From Gemmatimonas sp. (GTDB lineage: Bacteria; Gemmatimonadota; Gemmatimonadetes; Gemmatimonadales; Gemmatimonadaceae), in NCBI GenBank assembly GCA_011390805.1, contig JAABRT010000023.1, positions 1-44,193 on the forward strand: 44,193 nt of DNA, given 5' to 3'. Under the pieces are notes generated by a model, which had not been told where the DNA came from, searched no databases, and saw only the letters and a program-made list of their open reading frames with translations. Position numbers and translations under genes: made by a program. Numbering within the stretch: the stretch's first letter is position 1; each line of letters starts with the position of its first letter. This document shows, piece by piece, positions 25,278 through 35,000 of the stretch.

Positions 25278-27563
25278 GTGAAACGCAGAACGTTCCTGGT
25301 GGCTGGACTCGCCGGCACCGGCGCACTGCTGTTCGGCTGGAGCGTGCTGCCGCCCAGACAACGCCTGATCGGCTCGGCCCTGCCTGAGGTGCCAAACGGC
25401 ACGCTGGCGCTCAATGGGTACGTGGCCATTGCGCCAGACGACACTGTGACGGTGTTCGTGCCAAAGGCCGAGATGGGGCAGGGTGTGCATACTGCAATCG
25501 CGATGCTGCTGGCCGAAGAGCTGGACTGTGCGTGGTCGCGGGTGCGAGTGCAGCACAGTCCGATTGATCGCATTTATGCCAACCTTGCGGTGGCTCGCGA
25601 TGCGGTGCCTTTGCACCCCGATGACGATGCACTGCTCATGCGTTCCGTTGGCTGGTTCAGCGACAAGATCATGCGCGAAGTGGGCGGCATGATCACCGGT
25701 GGCTCAACGAGCGTGCGTGATTTGTGGAACCCGGTGCGCGATGCTGGCGCGCTGGCACGCGCCACACTGGTGCAGGAGGCCGCTCGGCGATGGGATGTGG
25801 CCCCTGAGTCGTGCACGGTTGCCGAGGGGGTGATTACCAGTGGACAACGCGCGGTACGGTTTGGTGAGCTGGTGCAGGGTGTCACCGAGCTTGAACCAGC
25901 GTCGCGTTACTCGCGAAAAGCACCGGAAGCATATTCGATTGTCGGGCGCGCTACGCCACGATTGGAGTCTGCCGAGAAAAGCGACGGGACCGCGACGTTT
26001 GGCATTGATGTGCGCGTTGATGAGATGCTGTACGCCGCAATTACCATGGCACCGGTCATAGGCGCGTCGGTGCGTTCTGTGAACACTGATGCCGTCACAA
26101 CATTGCCGGGCGTTACGGCTGTGGTGCCCGTGCGCGCACTCAACGGCTGTCCGGAAGGAGTTGCAGTTGTTGCAGACAGCTGGTACAGAGCGCAGCAGTG
26201 TTTACCCAAACTCTCCGTGCAATGGGATGAGGGACCGAATGCGTCGCTGTCCAGTGATGCCATTACTGCGCAGCTGCGCGCTCAGGCGGCTCAACCCGGT
26301 GGGCGATCGTTTCGCGACACCGGCAACGTAGACGATGCACTCGCGGTGGCCAGCCAGACCGTGACCGCAACCTACGATGTGCCGTATCTCGCGCACACGA
26401 CGATGGAGCCTCCCAACTGCACGGTGCGATTTCGTGTTGACCGCGCCGATGTCTGGGTAGGTACGCAAGTACCTACACAAGCCCGCGCGGCGGTGGCTGG
26501 CATTCTGGGTATTGATGAATCAAAGGTCATCATGCACGTGCAGCTGCTCGGCGGTGGTTTTGGTCGACGGCTGGATATCGATTTCATTGCACAGGCAGCA
26601 CAGATCGCGCGTGCGGTGCCGGGTCGCGCTGTGCAGCTGATCTGGAGTCGTGCCGATGACGTGCAGCATGACTTCTACAGGCCGGCGTGTGCTTCGGTGA
26701 TGACTGCTGCGCTTGACAGCAGCGGAGCGCTGTTGGCGATGCGAGCGTCAAGTGCGAGTCAGTCGATCGTGGGCGCGTATGGAGCACGCAACGGCGTTGC
26801 CGCGGCAAAGTTCGACCTGCACAAGTCTACTGCCGAGGGAATGTTTGATCAGCCGTATGCCGTTCCGGCCTTTGATGTGCGGCATCATGTCGTGCAGCTG
26901 CCGGTACCCATCGGGTACTGGCGGGCGGTGGGTCATTCACATCAGGCGTTTTTTCTTGAGAGCTTTATTGATGAGATCGCACACGCCGCCGGCCATGATG
27001 CGATTCATTTCCGTGGCCGGCTGCTCGCCCACCATGCACGGGCGTTGCGCGTGCTGGAGCTGGCCGCTGAGCGCAGTCAATGGAGTACGACACCGGCAGC
27101 GGCACCGGATGGTGCACGTGTGGCGCGTGGTGTTGCGCTGCATCGGTCTTTCGGGACAATCGTCGCGCAGGTTGCGGAGATTTCGCTCAGTCCGGCGCGG
27201 GAGATTCGCGTGCACCGTGTGATTTGTGTGGTGGACTGTGGTCTGGCAGTGAATCCCGACGGTGTCGCGCAACAGATGGAGAGCGGGATAGTGTATGGTC
27301 TGTCGGCTGCGCTGCACGGCGAGATTACCATTGCCAACGGCCGTGTGAGCCAGCGCAACTACGACACGTACAAGGCGCTGCGGCTGCATGAATCGCCGGT
27401 GGTAGAAACGCACATTGTGCCGTCAATGGAAGCGCCGGAAGGTATCGGAGAGACCGGGCTGCCACCGATTGCACCGGCGGTTGCCAACGCGCTGTTCGCC
27501 CTCACCGGTGAGCGGGTGCGACAGCTGCCGTTGCGTGTGAGTACCGGGACCGGGGCCGAATAA
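25278..27563 (+). CDS. Molybdopterin-binding subunit, IorB-like (isoquinoline 1-oxidoreductase / xanthine dehydrogenase family)
   Basis: A 761 aa periplasmic enzyme from GTG 25278; ATG 25215 is a possible longer start. A Tat signal with KRRTFLV and a hydrophobic stretch (AGLAGTGALLFGWSVL) indicates export folded with cofactor. The two molybdopterin domains show KAEMGQGVHTAIAMLLAEEL, GGSTSVRDLW, QLLGGGFGRRLDIDF and the end block GIGETGLPPIAPAVANAL, whose Glu is the catalytic base of the family. The N-terminal [2Fe-2S] subunit is the next gene (1 nt overlap), and no FAD subunit follows, as is usual for IorAB-type enzymes that deliver electrons to cytochromes. The substrate (N-heterocycle or aldehyde) cannot be told. 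The signature Cys/heme motifs of the cytochrome-fused forms are absent. Confidence 0.9.
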   Translation: MKRRTFLVAGLAGTGALLFGWSVLPPRQRLIGSALPEVPNGTLALNGYVAIAPDDTVTVFVPKAEMGQGVHTAIAMLLAEELDCAWSRVRVQHSPIDRIYANLAVARDAVPLHPDDDALLMRSVGWFSDKIMREVGGMITGGSTSVRDLWNPVRDAGALARATLVQEAARRWDVAPESCTVAEGVITSGQRAVRFGELVQGVTELEPASRYSRKAPEAYSIVGRATPRLESAEKSDGTATFGIDVRVDEMLYAAITMAPVIGASVRSVNTDAVTTLPGVTAVVPVRALNGCPEGVAVVADSWYRAQQCLPKLSVQWDEGPNASLSSDAITAQLRAQAAQPGGRSFRDTGNVDDALAVASQTVTATYDVPYLAHTTMEPPNCTVRFRVDRADVWVGTQVPTQARAAVAGILGIDESKVIMHVQLLGGGFGRRLDIDFIAQAAQIARAVPGRAVQLIWSRADDVQHDFYRPACASVMTAALDSSGALLAMRASSASQSIVGAYGARNGVAAAKFDLHKSTAEGMFDQPYAVPAFDVRHHVVQLPVPIGYWRAVGHSHQAFFLESFIDEIAHAAGHDAIHFRGRLLAHHARALRVLELAAERSQWSTTPAAAPDGARVARGVALHRSFGTIVAQVAEISLSPAREIRVHRVICVVDCGLAVNPDGVAQQMESGIVYGLSAALHGEITIANGRVSQRNYDTYKALRLHESPVVETHIVPSMEAPEGIGETGLPPIAPAVANALFALTGERVRQLPLRVSTGTGAE

Positions 27564-28039
27564 TGCAGAACCGCACCACGATTCGTGTGAACGGGCGTGA
27601 CATCAACGTTGATGCAGTGCCTGATACGCCATTGCTGTGGGTGTTGCGTGAGCAGCTTGCCCTGACCGGTACCAAGTTTGGCTGCGGTGCTTCACAGTGC
27701 GGCGCTTGCACGGTGCTCGTGAATGGCGAGCCCGTACGCAGTTGTGTGACGCCGCTGGCCGCGGTGGCGGCGCAGTCGGTGCAGACAATTGAAGGTGTGC
27801 AGACGGGCGCCGACGCACGCATTGCCCGGGCGTTGCATGCTGCCTGGGTCGCTCACGGTGTGCCGCAGTGCGGATATTGTCAGTCGGGGATGCTCATGTC
27901 GGCCGTTGCGTTGCTCACGGGAAACAGCAATCCGACCGATGCAGAAATCGACGCCGCCTTCACCGGGCACATTTGTCGGTGCGGCAGCTACCAGCGATTG
28001 CGCGCAGCGGTGCACACCGCCGCGCGTGAACTGCGCTGA
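27563..28039 (+). CDS. [2Fe-2S] subunit, IorA-like
   Basis: A 158 aa partner of the molybdopterin subunit. The plant-type [2Fe-2S] cluster ligands are Cys41, Cys46, Cys49 and Cys61 (KFGCGASQCGACTVLVNGE), and the second cluster ligands are Cys103, Cys106, Cys138 and Cys140 (QCGYCQSGM and CRCGSY), exactly as in xanthine dehydrogenase small subunits. It has no signal peptide, as expected for a protein that is carried through Tat with the large subunit. Its ATG overlaps the previous stop by 1 nt (TAATG). Convergent with the next gene at a 30 nt gap. Confidence 0.95.
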   Translation: MQNRTTIRVNGRDINVDAVPDTPLLWVLREQLALTGTKFGCGASQCGACTVLVNGEPVRSCVTPLAAVAAQSVQTIEGVQTGADARIARALHAAWVAHGVPQCGYCQSGMLMSAVALLTGNSNPTDAEIDAAFTGHICRCGSYQRLRAAVHTAARELR

Positions 28040-28069
28040 TTGATTGTGGCTCGCGGTCTCACGCGTGGC

Positions 28070-29452
28070 TTAACGCGCCGGCGACCGTACCACGCGTCCG
28101 TCCTGTATAACGGTGTGCACGTCACGCAGCGCTGCAATGGAAACGCTTGGATCGCCGCGCACCACGAGCAGATCTGCTACAGCACCCGTTGCGATGACTC
28201 CGAGTGGTGCGCCGACATCAAGCAGCTTGCCGGCGGTTGATGTTGCAGAGATGATCGCCTGCATGGGCGTGAGTCCGTATGTCACCATGATTTCCAGTTC
28301 GCGTGCATTGTCGCCGTGCGTGAATACGCCCACGTCGCTGCCGTTGGCGATGGTCACACGCGCGTCGATCGCGGCTTTGATTGATGCCCGCTTGGCACGG
28401 ATGCGCGCCGGCTCCTGATCAACCCCCGGACGCCATCCGCCGTATTGCGTGATGGCGTGACCGGCGGCTACGGTGGGCACCAGCACCACCCCGCGCTCGC
28501 GCATAAGCGCAAATATTTCCGCATTGCCACCATCACCGTGTTCGATCGTCTGCACGCCGGCCATCGTGGCCCGGCGCATTCCCTCGGCGCTTGATGCATG
28601 TGCAATGACCGGCCTCCCGCTCGAGTTGGCCACGGCTACCGCCGCCTGCAGCTCTTCAACCGTGAACGCCGGTTCAGCCGACCCTGCAGGTCCCCATCGG
28701 TAGTCGGCGTACACCTTGATCACATCCGCTCCCCGGGCGATCTGACCGCGCACGACTGACACCAGGTCGGGCAGGTTGCCCGCCGCTTCTGCTGCAACGG
28801 GAATGTCAATCTCGGGGGCAAATCCACGCGGTGCGTAGCTGCCGCGCATCACAATCGCCTGTTCGGCGACAATCAATCGCGGACCGCGAATGACACCTTT
28901 GGTGAGCGCGTTGCGCAGTCCCACATCGAGGCTGCCTGCGCCTTCAGTGCCCAGATCACGCAGGGTGGTGAATCCCGCATCGAGTGTGGCCGCCAGATGC
29001 ACCGTGGCGCGGGCGGCGCGTTCTCCCCAGGCTTCCCGCAGTACCTGATCCTCCCACGGCACTTCGTTGTATGGGTGGAGCAGGACATGCGAATGCAGGT
29101 CGATGAGGCCGGGCAGCAGCGTTGTACCGGGAAGCGCAATGATCCGGGTGTTGGCAGGGAGACGCAGCGAGTCGCGCGCACCAATCGCCGTAATCCGGTT
29201 ACCCGTGATCAGTACCGCCACCCCCTCGCGTGGCGCATCGCTGGCTCCGTCAATGATCCGGTCAGGAAGCAGCAACAGCGATTCCGTCGTATCCGCCGCG
29301 CGCTGCGCCTCAAGAGTCGGGAACGGCACGACAGACACCGCGAGCAGCGAGCAGATGGCGAGCTCAACGACACCCACGTTGTTTTCGATGCGTGTGGCCA
29401 TGATGGCGATGGATCGAAGCGTGCCCGTGAGATACGTGAGAGGAGAACGCAT
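28070..29452 (-). CDS. Secreted amidohydrolase, imidazolonepropionase-like
   Basis: A 460 aa amidohydrolase_1-type enzyme. The first 50 residues contain a hydrophobic stretch (VELAICSLLAVSVVPFPTLEAQ) that acts as a signal peptide or anchor. LPGLIDLHSHVLLHPY gives the His-x-His metal pair; FTTLRDLGT, VIKVYADY (carboxylated Lys candidate), VIAHASSAEGMRRA and GVQTIEHGDG follow with more ligands, and TIANGSDVGVFTHGDN contains the last Asp. These are marks of the imidazolonepropionase/prolidase-like group that often act on cyclic amides or dipeptides. AAAGG is 5 nt upstream of ATG 29452; ATG 29401 is possible. Convergent with the IorA-like gene and divergent from the PP2C gene. Confidence 0.9.
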   Translation of the reverse strand: MRSPLTYLTGTLRSIAIMATRIENNVGVVELAICSLLAVSVVPFPTLEAQRAADTTESLLLLPDRIIDGASDAPREGVAVLITGNRITAIGARDSLRLPANTRIIALPGTTLLPGLIDLHSHVLLHPYNEVPWEDQVLREAWGERAARATVHLAATLDAGFTTLRDLGTEGAGSLDVGLRNALTKGVIRGPRLIVAEQAIVMRGSYAPRGFAPEIDIPVAAEAAGNLPDLVSVVRGQIARGADVIKVYADYRWGPAGSAEPAFTVEELQAAVAVANSSGRPVIAHASSAEGMRRATMAGVQTIEHGDGGNAEIFALMRERGVVLVPTVAAGHAITQYGGWRPGVDQEPARIRAKRASIKAAIDARVTIANGSDVGVFTHGDNARELEIMVTYGLTPMQAIISATSTAGKLLDVGAPLGVIATGAVADLLVVRGDPSVSIAALRDVHTVIQDGRVVRSPAR

Positions 29453-29730
29453 GGATGCCTTTCGGTCGTGGGAAGCGAACAGGTAGTGGCGATCAGAGAT
29501 TGGGACGAGGTGCGGACGAAAGCTGGTCCCGAAGTGCGGGCGTGTCCACTTCGTGTGCATTCGGGTGTACGACGCGAGTGAGCGGCGTGATCACTGTTAT
29601 GCGCTCAATGATCCAAGCGAAGTTGGCTGTTGCTCACTGGACGTAGAGCACTCCAGACCACACTTTCGAGTAGCCGAATGTGGGCGATTTATCCGGCGGC
29701 GGGACATCGCCGTACCTATGGAGTCCGACC

Positions 29731-30609
29731 ATGCCAGAGCGCTCTGCACAAGACGCCGCACTTGACGCCCGAATCAAGCCGCGGGACGATGAAATCGATG
29801 TGTACGGACTAACGCATAAGGGGCTCGTACGTCAGGACAATCAGGATCATTTCCTGTTGGCCTCAATACACAAGCGTGTGCAGGTGCTGCAAACGAGCCT
29901 GAGTGTGTCCGAACGTGAAGTGCTCTCCGATGAGCGTCTGGCGTTTCTGGCCATGATCGCCGACGGTGTGGGTGGTGGTGAGGGCGGTGAGCGGGCCAGT
30001 GCGACCACTCTTGAAGTTGCGACGCAATACTTCACCGCCAGCACCGATTGTTATTATCGGGCAGACGGTACCGATCAGGCGTTCATCGATGTGCTGCAGG
30101 AGGCCGCGCTCAAGTGCCACGAGGCGGTGCTGGCGCGCGCGCAGGACGAAGGACATGGTCGCACCATGGCGACCACACTCACGCTATGGATGGGGGTGTG
30201 GCCTTCGTATTACCTGCTGCAGGTTGGTGACTCGCGTTACTATCTCTATCGCGACGGCGAACTCACTCAGATCTCTCGCGATCAAACCATGGCGCAGGAT
30301 CTGGTTGACGAAGGAGTGCTCACGCGCACCGTTGCCGCCCGCTCACGCTACGCCAACATTCTCTCCAGTGCGATTGGTGGACAGCACGCGCTCCCGGTGA
30401 TCACACGACTGCAGGCCGACTGGCACAACGTGCATCTGCTGTGCACTGACGGGCTCACCAAGCACGTACCGGACGAACTGATTCGAGAGCGTCTGGCCCA
30501 CATGACGTCTTCAAGACAGGTGTGCGAGCAGTTGTTGCAGGACGCGTTGGATGGCGGCGGCACGGACAATGTGAGTATCGTGGTAGGGCGCGCGGTCCCT
30601 CGGCAATAG
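29731..30609 (+). CDS. PP2C family serine/threonine protein phosphatase
   Basis: A 292 aa cytoplasmic Mn/Mg phosphatase. Motifs in order: LTHKGLVRQDNQDHFLL, MIADGVGGGEGGERAS (metal-binding Asp-Gly), MATTLTLW, QVGDSRYYLYRDGELTQISRDQT, LLCTDGLTKHV and GGGTDNVSIVVG. All the expected metal-binding acidic positions are in place, so it should be active. It is unlinked to any kinase gene here. GGAG lies 9 nt upstream of ATG 29731; the longer frame from 29680 is rejected. A 278 nt gap upstream, shared with the amidohydrolase, has no gene or clear motif I can name. Confidence 0.93.
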   Translation: MPERSAQDAALDARIKPRDDEIDVYGLTHKGLVRQDNQDHFLLASIHKRVQVLQTSLSVSEREVLSDERLAFLAMIADGVGGGEGGERASATTLEVATQYFTASTDCYYRADGTDQAFIDVLQEAALKCHEAVLARAQDEGHGRTMATTLTLWMGVWPSYYLLQVGDSRYYLYRDGELTQISRDQTMAQDLVDEGVLTRTVAARSRYANILSSAIGGQHALPVITRLQADWHNVHLLCTDGLTKHVPDELIRERLAHMTSSRQVCEQLLQDALDGGGTDNVSIVVGRAVPRQ

Positions 30610-30647
30610 GCTCGGGTCGCGCCCGCATTCCCTTGTCCTGATTCCAC

Positions 30648-32018
30648 ATGCTGTCTGCGCACACCTCACGCACGCTGCGTGCATTCCTGGCCGCCGGATT
30701 TGCAGCGGCGTCTGTCGGCGTCACCGCACCCACGCTTGCCCAGCACACCGCAGGCTCGCCTTCGGCGTTCGATTTGTCGGGCGACTCGCCGTGGCCGGCC
30801 ATCCGGCAGGAACGCATCCGCACACTGCTTCCCGCCGCCATGCAACGCGCCAACGTTGATGCGTGGGTCATCATCGTGCGTGAAAACGCGAATGATCCAC
30901 TGGCGCTGCATGTGGGCGGAGAGAATGCCGGCGCACCGTCGTCCATCCTGTTCCTGCGTGATGGAGCACAGGTACGCTCGTACATCTTTGCCGGTTTTGG
31001 TGAAGTGATTGCGCTGCGGGAACTGGCGGTGCACGACTCGGTGATTGCCTACAGTGCAGAGTCGGGTGGCCCGCTTGGCGAGGTCGCGGCGAGACTGCGC
31101 ACCAGCAATCCGGCGCGCATTGCGATCAACAGTGGAAATCTTGCGATGGCTGATGGTCTGTCAGCCACACAAAAGGCGGCGCTGGAACGTGCGCTCGGGG
31201 CGGAGTTGTCCGAGCGGTTGGTCTCGTCAGCCGAATTGGTGAGTTACTGGCTCGACAAAAAGCTGCCCGCTGAGGTGGCCATCATGCGGCAGGCTGCAGT
31301 GCTCACTGAACAGCTCGAAAAAGAAGCTTACGCAACGGTGATTCCGGGGACCACGCGCGACAGCGACCTGGCGCGCTTTCTCAAGCGTCGCATGCGCGAG
31401 CTGGCGGTGGAAGATGGGTGGTCACCGGCGCAGAACCCGAGTGTGAACTCAGGTCCCGATCGTGGTCACTCACACGCGTCAAACCGTGTGATTGAACACG
31501 GCGACGTGATTCAGATTGACTTTGGCATCAAAGTATTCGGTGTGTGGGGCACCGACATCCAGCGATTTGCCTATGTGCTCAAACCGGGCGAAACACGTGC
31601 ACCCGACGACGTGCAAGCCAAATGGCTTGCGGCCCGTCGCGGCAACGAGGCGGCGTTTGCGATGATGCGACCGGGAGTGACCGGTGCTGAAGTGGATTCA
31701 GCGCAGCGTGTGGTGATGAACCGCGAGGGATCGGCCAGCGTGCCGTGGGGAACGGGTCATTCCGTGGGCTATTGGGCGCACGATGTGGGTCCGTCGCTGA
31801 ATCGCTACAATCGCCGCTCACTTGAGCCCGGACACACCTTTGCCTTTGACGGTTTTTTTGCGTGGACACTGCCGGGCGGCACCGGCAAGTGGGGCGAGGG
31901 GAGCAAGACCATCTCGGTTGAGGAGATGGTCGTGATCACGGAAACCGGCGCCGAATACCTGGTACCGCCGCAGCAGGAACTGATTCTGATTGGTGCCAGG
32001 CAGGGCGATCTCAGATAA
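30648..32018 (+). CDS. Secreted M24 family metallopeptidase (Xaa-Pro aminopeptidase-like)
   Basis: A 456 aa exported protein with a signal peptide at residues 1-31 (ending TLAQ). The N-terminal creatinase-like domain covers about 40-190, and the catalytic pita-bread domain about 200-445. Metal ligands visible: Asp in IQIDFGIKV, Asp in GTDIQRF, His in WGTGHSVG, and Glu in ISVEEMVVI. The fourth position, normally Glu in the PGM-x-x-TIEPG block, reads LEPGHTFAFDGFF, so it is Asp. The helper His of YWAHDVG is kept. It may be a conservative variant or an altered enzyme. The gene lies 38 nt downstream of the PP2C gene and could share its transcript; the 3' end is 12 nt from the convergent DUF4175 gene. 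Confidence 0.88.
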   Translation: MLSAHTSRTLRAFLAAGFAAASVGVTAPTLAQHTAGSPSAFDLSGDSPWPAIRQERIRTLLPAAMQRANVDAWVIIVRENANDPLALHVGGENAGAPSSILFLRDGAQVRSYIFAGFGEVIALRELAVHDSVIAYSAESGGPLGEVAARLRTSNPARIAINSGNLAMADGLSATQKAALERALGAELSERLVSSAELVSYWLDKKLPAEVAIMRQAAVLTEQLEKEAYATVIPGTTRDSDLARFLKRRMRELAVEDGWSPAQNPSVNSGPDRGHSHASNRVIEHGDVIQIDFGIKVFGVWGTDIQRFAYVLKPGETRAPDDVQAKWLAARRGNEAAFAMMRPGVTGAEVDSAQRVVMNREGSASVPWGTGHSVGYWAHDVGPSLNRYNRRSLEPGHTFAFDGFFAWTLPGGTGKWGEGSKTISVEEMVVITETGAEYLVPPQQELILIGARQGDLR

Positions 32019-32030
32019 CATCAGCGCGCA

Positions 32031-35000
32031 CTACGGCCTGCCCCGGTCGTTGGCCAGCGAGCGGTAATACTCCTCCACCAGCGCCCGATATTCGGCGGGC
32101 ACCGGAGCGCCGGCACCCAGTGCGGGGCGGTTACCGGCGCCCAGTCCGTAGCTGCGGAAGAGCGCAAACTCAAATGTCTTGAGTCCTTCAATCACCGACG
32201 CCTGCAACTCGGCCAGTCCTTTGGGATCGCCGATGAGCGCCCCGCTTTCGAGGCGTCGAAGGTCACCGATGGCGCGATCGAGATCACGCACATCCACTCC
32301 CTGAGACGCCAGCTCCCGGCGAAGGGCTTCGGCGTTCTGCCTGCGCAGTCTGAACTCGCCGCGCGCCTGAGACGCGTCGCCCGATGGTCGTCCGTCGCTG
32401 CGTGCACCGGTCAGAGCGCCACCGCGCTGGCTCTGGCCGCCCTGTCCGCCATCACCCTGCTGTTGGCCTTGGCCTTGGCCCTGCTGCCCTTGCCCCTGCT
32501 GGCCTTGCCCCTGCTGGCCTTGACCCTGCTGGCCCTGGCCCTGCTGCCCTTGACCCTGCTGGCCCTGGCCCTGCTGACCTTGCCCCTGCTGGCCCTGGCC
32601 CTGCTGCCCTTGGCCCTGCTGCCCTTGCCCCTGCTGGCCCTGCCCCTGCTGGCCTTGCCCCTGCTGGCCCTGCCCCTGTTGCCCTTGGCCCTGCTGGCCT
32701 TGCCCCGATTGACCGCTCCCCATCGTGTCCCGCTGGCCGCCCTGCTGCTCGGCCAAACGGTCACGCAGCGACTCCAGGCCGCGCACCAGATCGCGCGCCT
32801 GTTCCAGCGTGCGTTCCTGCTGGCGACTGGCCGACTCTTCCGTCAGCGCGCGCTGTGCGCCGCTCAGCTGCGAGGTGACGTCACCGAGCAACTCGGTGAT
32901 CTGTTCTTCGAATCCTGCCGCATACTCCGGCGAACCTCCGCGCACCACATTGCGCGAATACTCAATGCGATCGCGCAACCGCTGCTCACGCATGACTTCG
33001 GTGGCCGCACTCAACGCACGTGATGCCTCCGGCTGCTCACGACGCGCCTCGCGCGCCAGTCGATCGGCTTCGGCTTCAAGACGCGCCACATCACTCGCCA
33101 ACGTCTGCTTGCGCTCGTCAAGACGACGCAACTGCTCAAGGCGCTCCGACGGTGTGCCACCGCCCAGCCCCTTTACCGCCGCTTCCATTTCACGCTGACG
33201 CGACTCGAGCTCGCGCGCGCGTTCGGCCAGGCGCTGCACACCCTGATTCACATTGTCCGAGCGCGTCTGTTCGAGTCCGCGCGCCGCACGGTTGAGTTCT
33301 TCCAGCGCTTCATTGCCCTGCGCGGATGAACCTGCCGCCGCTTGCCGCATCGCATCAGCCGCCTGCTGCAATCGCTGCGCGGCGTTCTGCAGCTCAGGCG
33401 AGTTCTGCTCGCGTGCCAGTCGCTCAAGCCGGCGTGCCTCTTCTTCGGCCTGACGCGCCATTTCGCGCTGCGCCTGACCACCGCCGCCTCCGCCACTGGC
33501 CTGCTGCCCCAGTCGCTCCGACAACTCCTGCTGCATGCGCTGCAGTCGTTCGTTCTCCTGCTGCTGCCGACTCGCCAGCTGCTTCAGACGCTCGAGTGTT
33601 TCGTCGACTTCCTGTTGCGCAGCCTGCTCCGACGACTGCTGCACGGCCTCGTATTGATTGCGCAGTTTGTCCGTTTGCAGCTCAAACAGATCGGCCAGGT
33701 CCTCGGCGCTGCTGCCACCACCACCGCCGCCGCCTCCGCCGCCACCCTGCTGATCCATTTGCACTTGCACGTCGCGATACAGCGCCTGTGCACGCTGTGC
33801 GTGTTGCAGTGCCTTCTGTTCCGTGGGCAACGCCGCGCCACCCTGTCCGCGTCCAAGGATTTCCTCAGCTTCCGCCATCGCTGCGGCAGCGGCTGTCAGC
33901 TCGGCCTTGATTAACGCAAACGTGGTATCGCTGGCACTCACCCCACGTGCTTCCAACTGACCAATGAGCGTTTTGACGTCATCCTTTACGCGACCCTGCG
34001 CAATGGTAAGCGTGGTCAGATCGGTGCTGCGCTGACGAGCGGTGCGTGTGGCGCTGTCGCGCTGCCAGTTGAATGTACCGGCTACAATCTCGCGCTGACG
34101 GGCTACAAATCCATCAGCCGATTCTCCGCCGCCGCCTCCACCTCCGCCACCACCGCCACCCTGTTCGGCCTGACGGTAGTTGCGGTTAAACGGACGCACC
34201 TCCAGAAAGTACACATCGCTGGTGCCCTCGTTGCCGGCGCCATCGCGTGCCACCACGTTGTACGCAATCAGGTCGCCCGGCTCAAGCGTCTGCTCCTCGA
34301 GATACAACGTATGCGCTGCACTGACTTCGTCGGCGTCACGTCGCGCCGTTTGCATGATCGACACACGCTGCTCTTCGCCACCGTTTACGCGGTAGCGCAG
34401 TTCAAGCGAAGTCACGCCGTAGTCGTCATCAGCCTGGGCGGCAATCGTCACTTCTTCCAGTGACGTGACTTTGGTGTCGCGTCCCGGAGATTCGATGCGC
34501 ACAATCGGTGCACGATCGGCAATGGCATCGACTGCATACTGCACACCGCCCGGCACATCGCGTCCGTCTTCGGACACAAGATCCACGCGGTAGAATCCGG
34601 TCTTCGCAATACGGAACTCCCCGCTCCATTCGCCACTGCTGTCGGCCACAAACGGAATCGGGTCGCCTTCGTCAAACCGAAGCGATCCGCTGCGCACAGT
34701 ACGCGACAACTCGGGAATCACGCGAACACGCGTTCCTACAACAGCTGCCACATCACCACTGCTCTCAATGCGCTCCGGCGGCAAACCGGTGTACGCCGGG
34801 TAGGTGAGTTCGAGCGTGATCGACTTTACGGCCGGCAGATCGCTCACCTTGAGCGTGTACACCTCCGAACGAATGCCGTCCGACTCCACGTAGTACTCAG
34901 TGGGGCTGATGATATCAAACAGTCGCGACGTGAAGGCGCCCTGGCCGGCGCCGGTACTGTCCACACCGCCCTCTGGCTGCATGGGCAGTCGAATCCACTC

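Noticed and set aside
32463..33023. Long plus-strand frame rich in Leu/Ala/Pro, resembling a hydrophobic protein
   Set aside because: It is the reverse complement of the GQGQQ repeat and coiled-coil region of the DUF4175 gene. Its period-15 pattern comes from the coding repeat.
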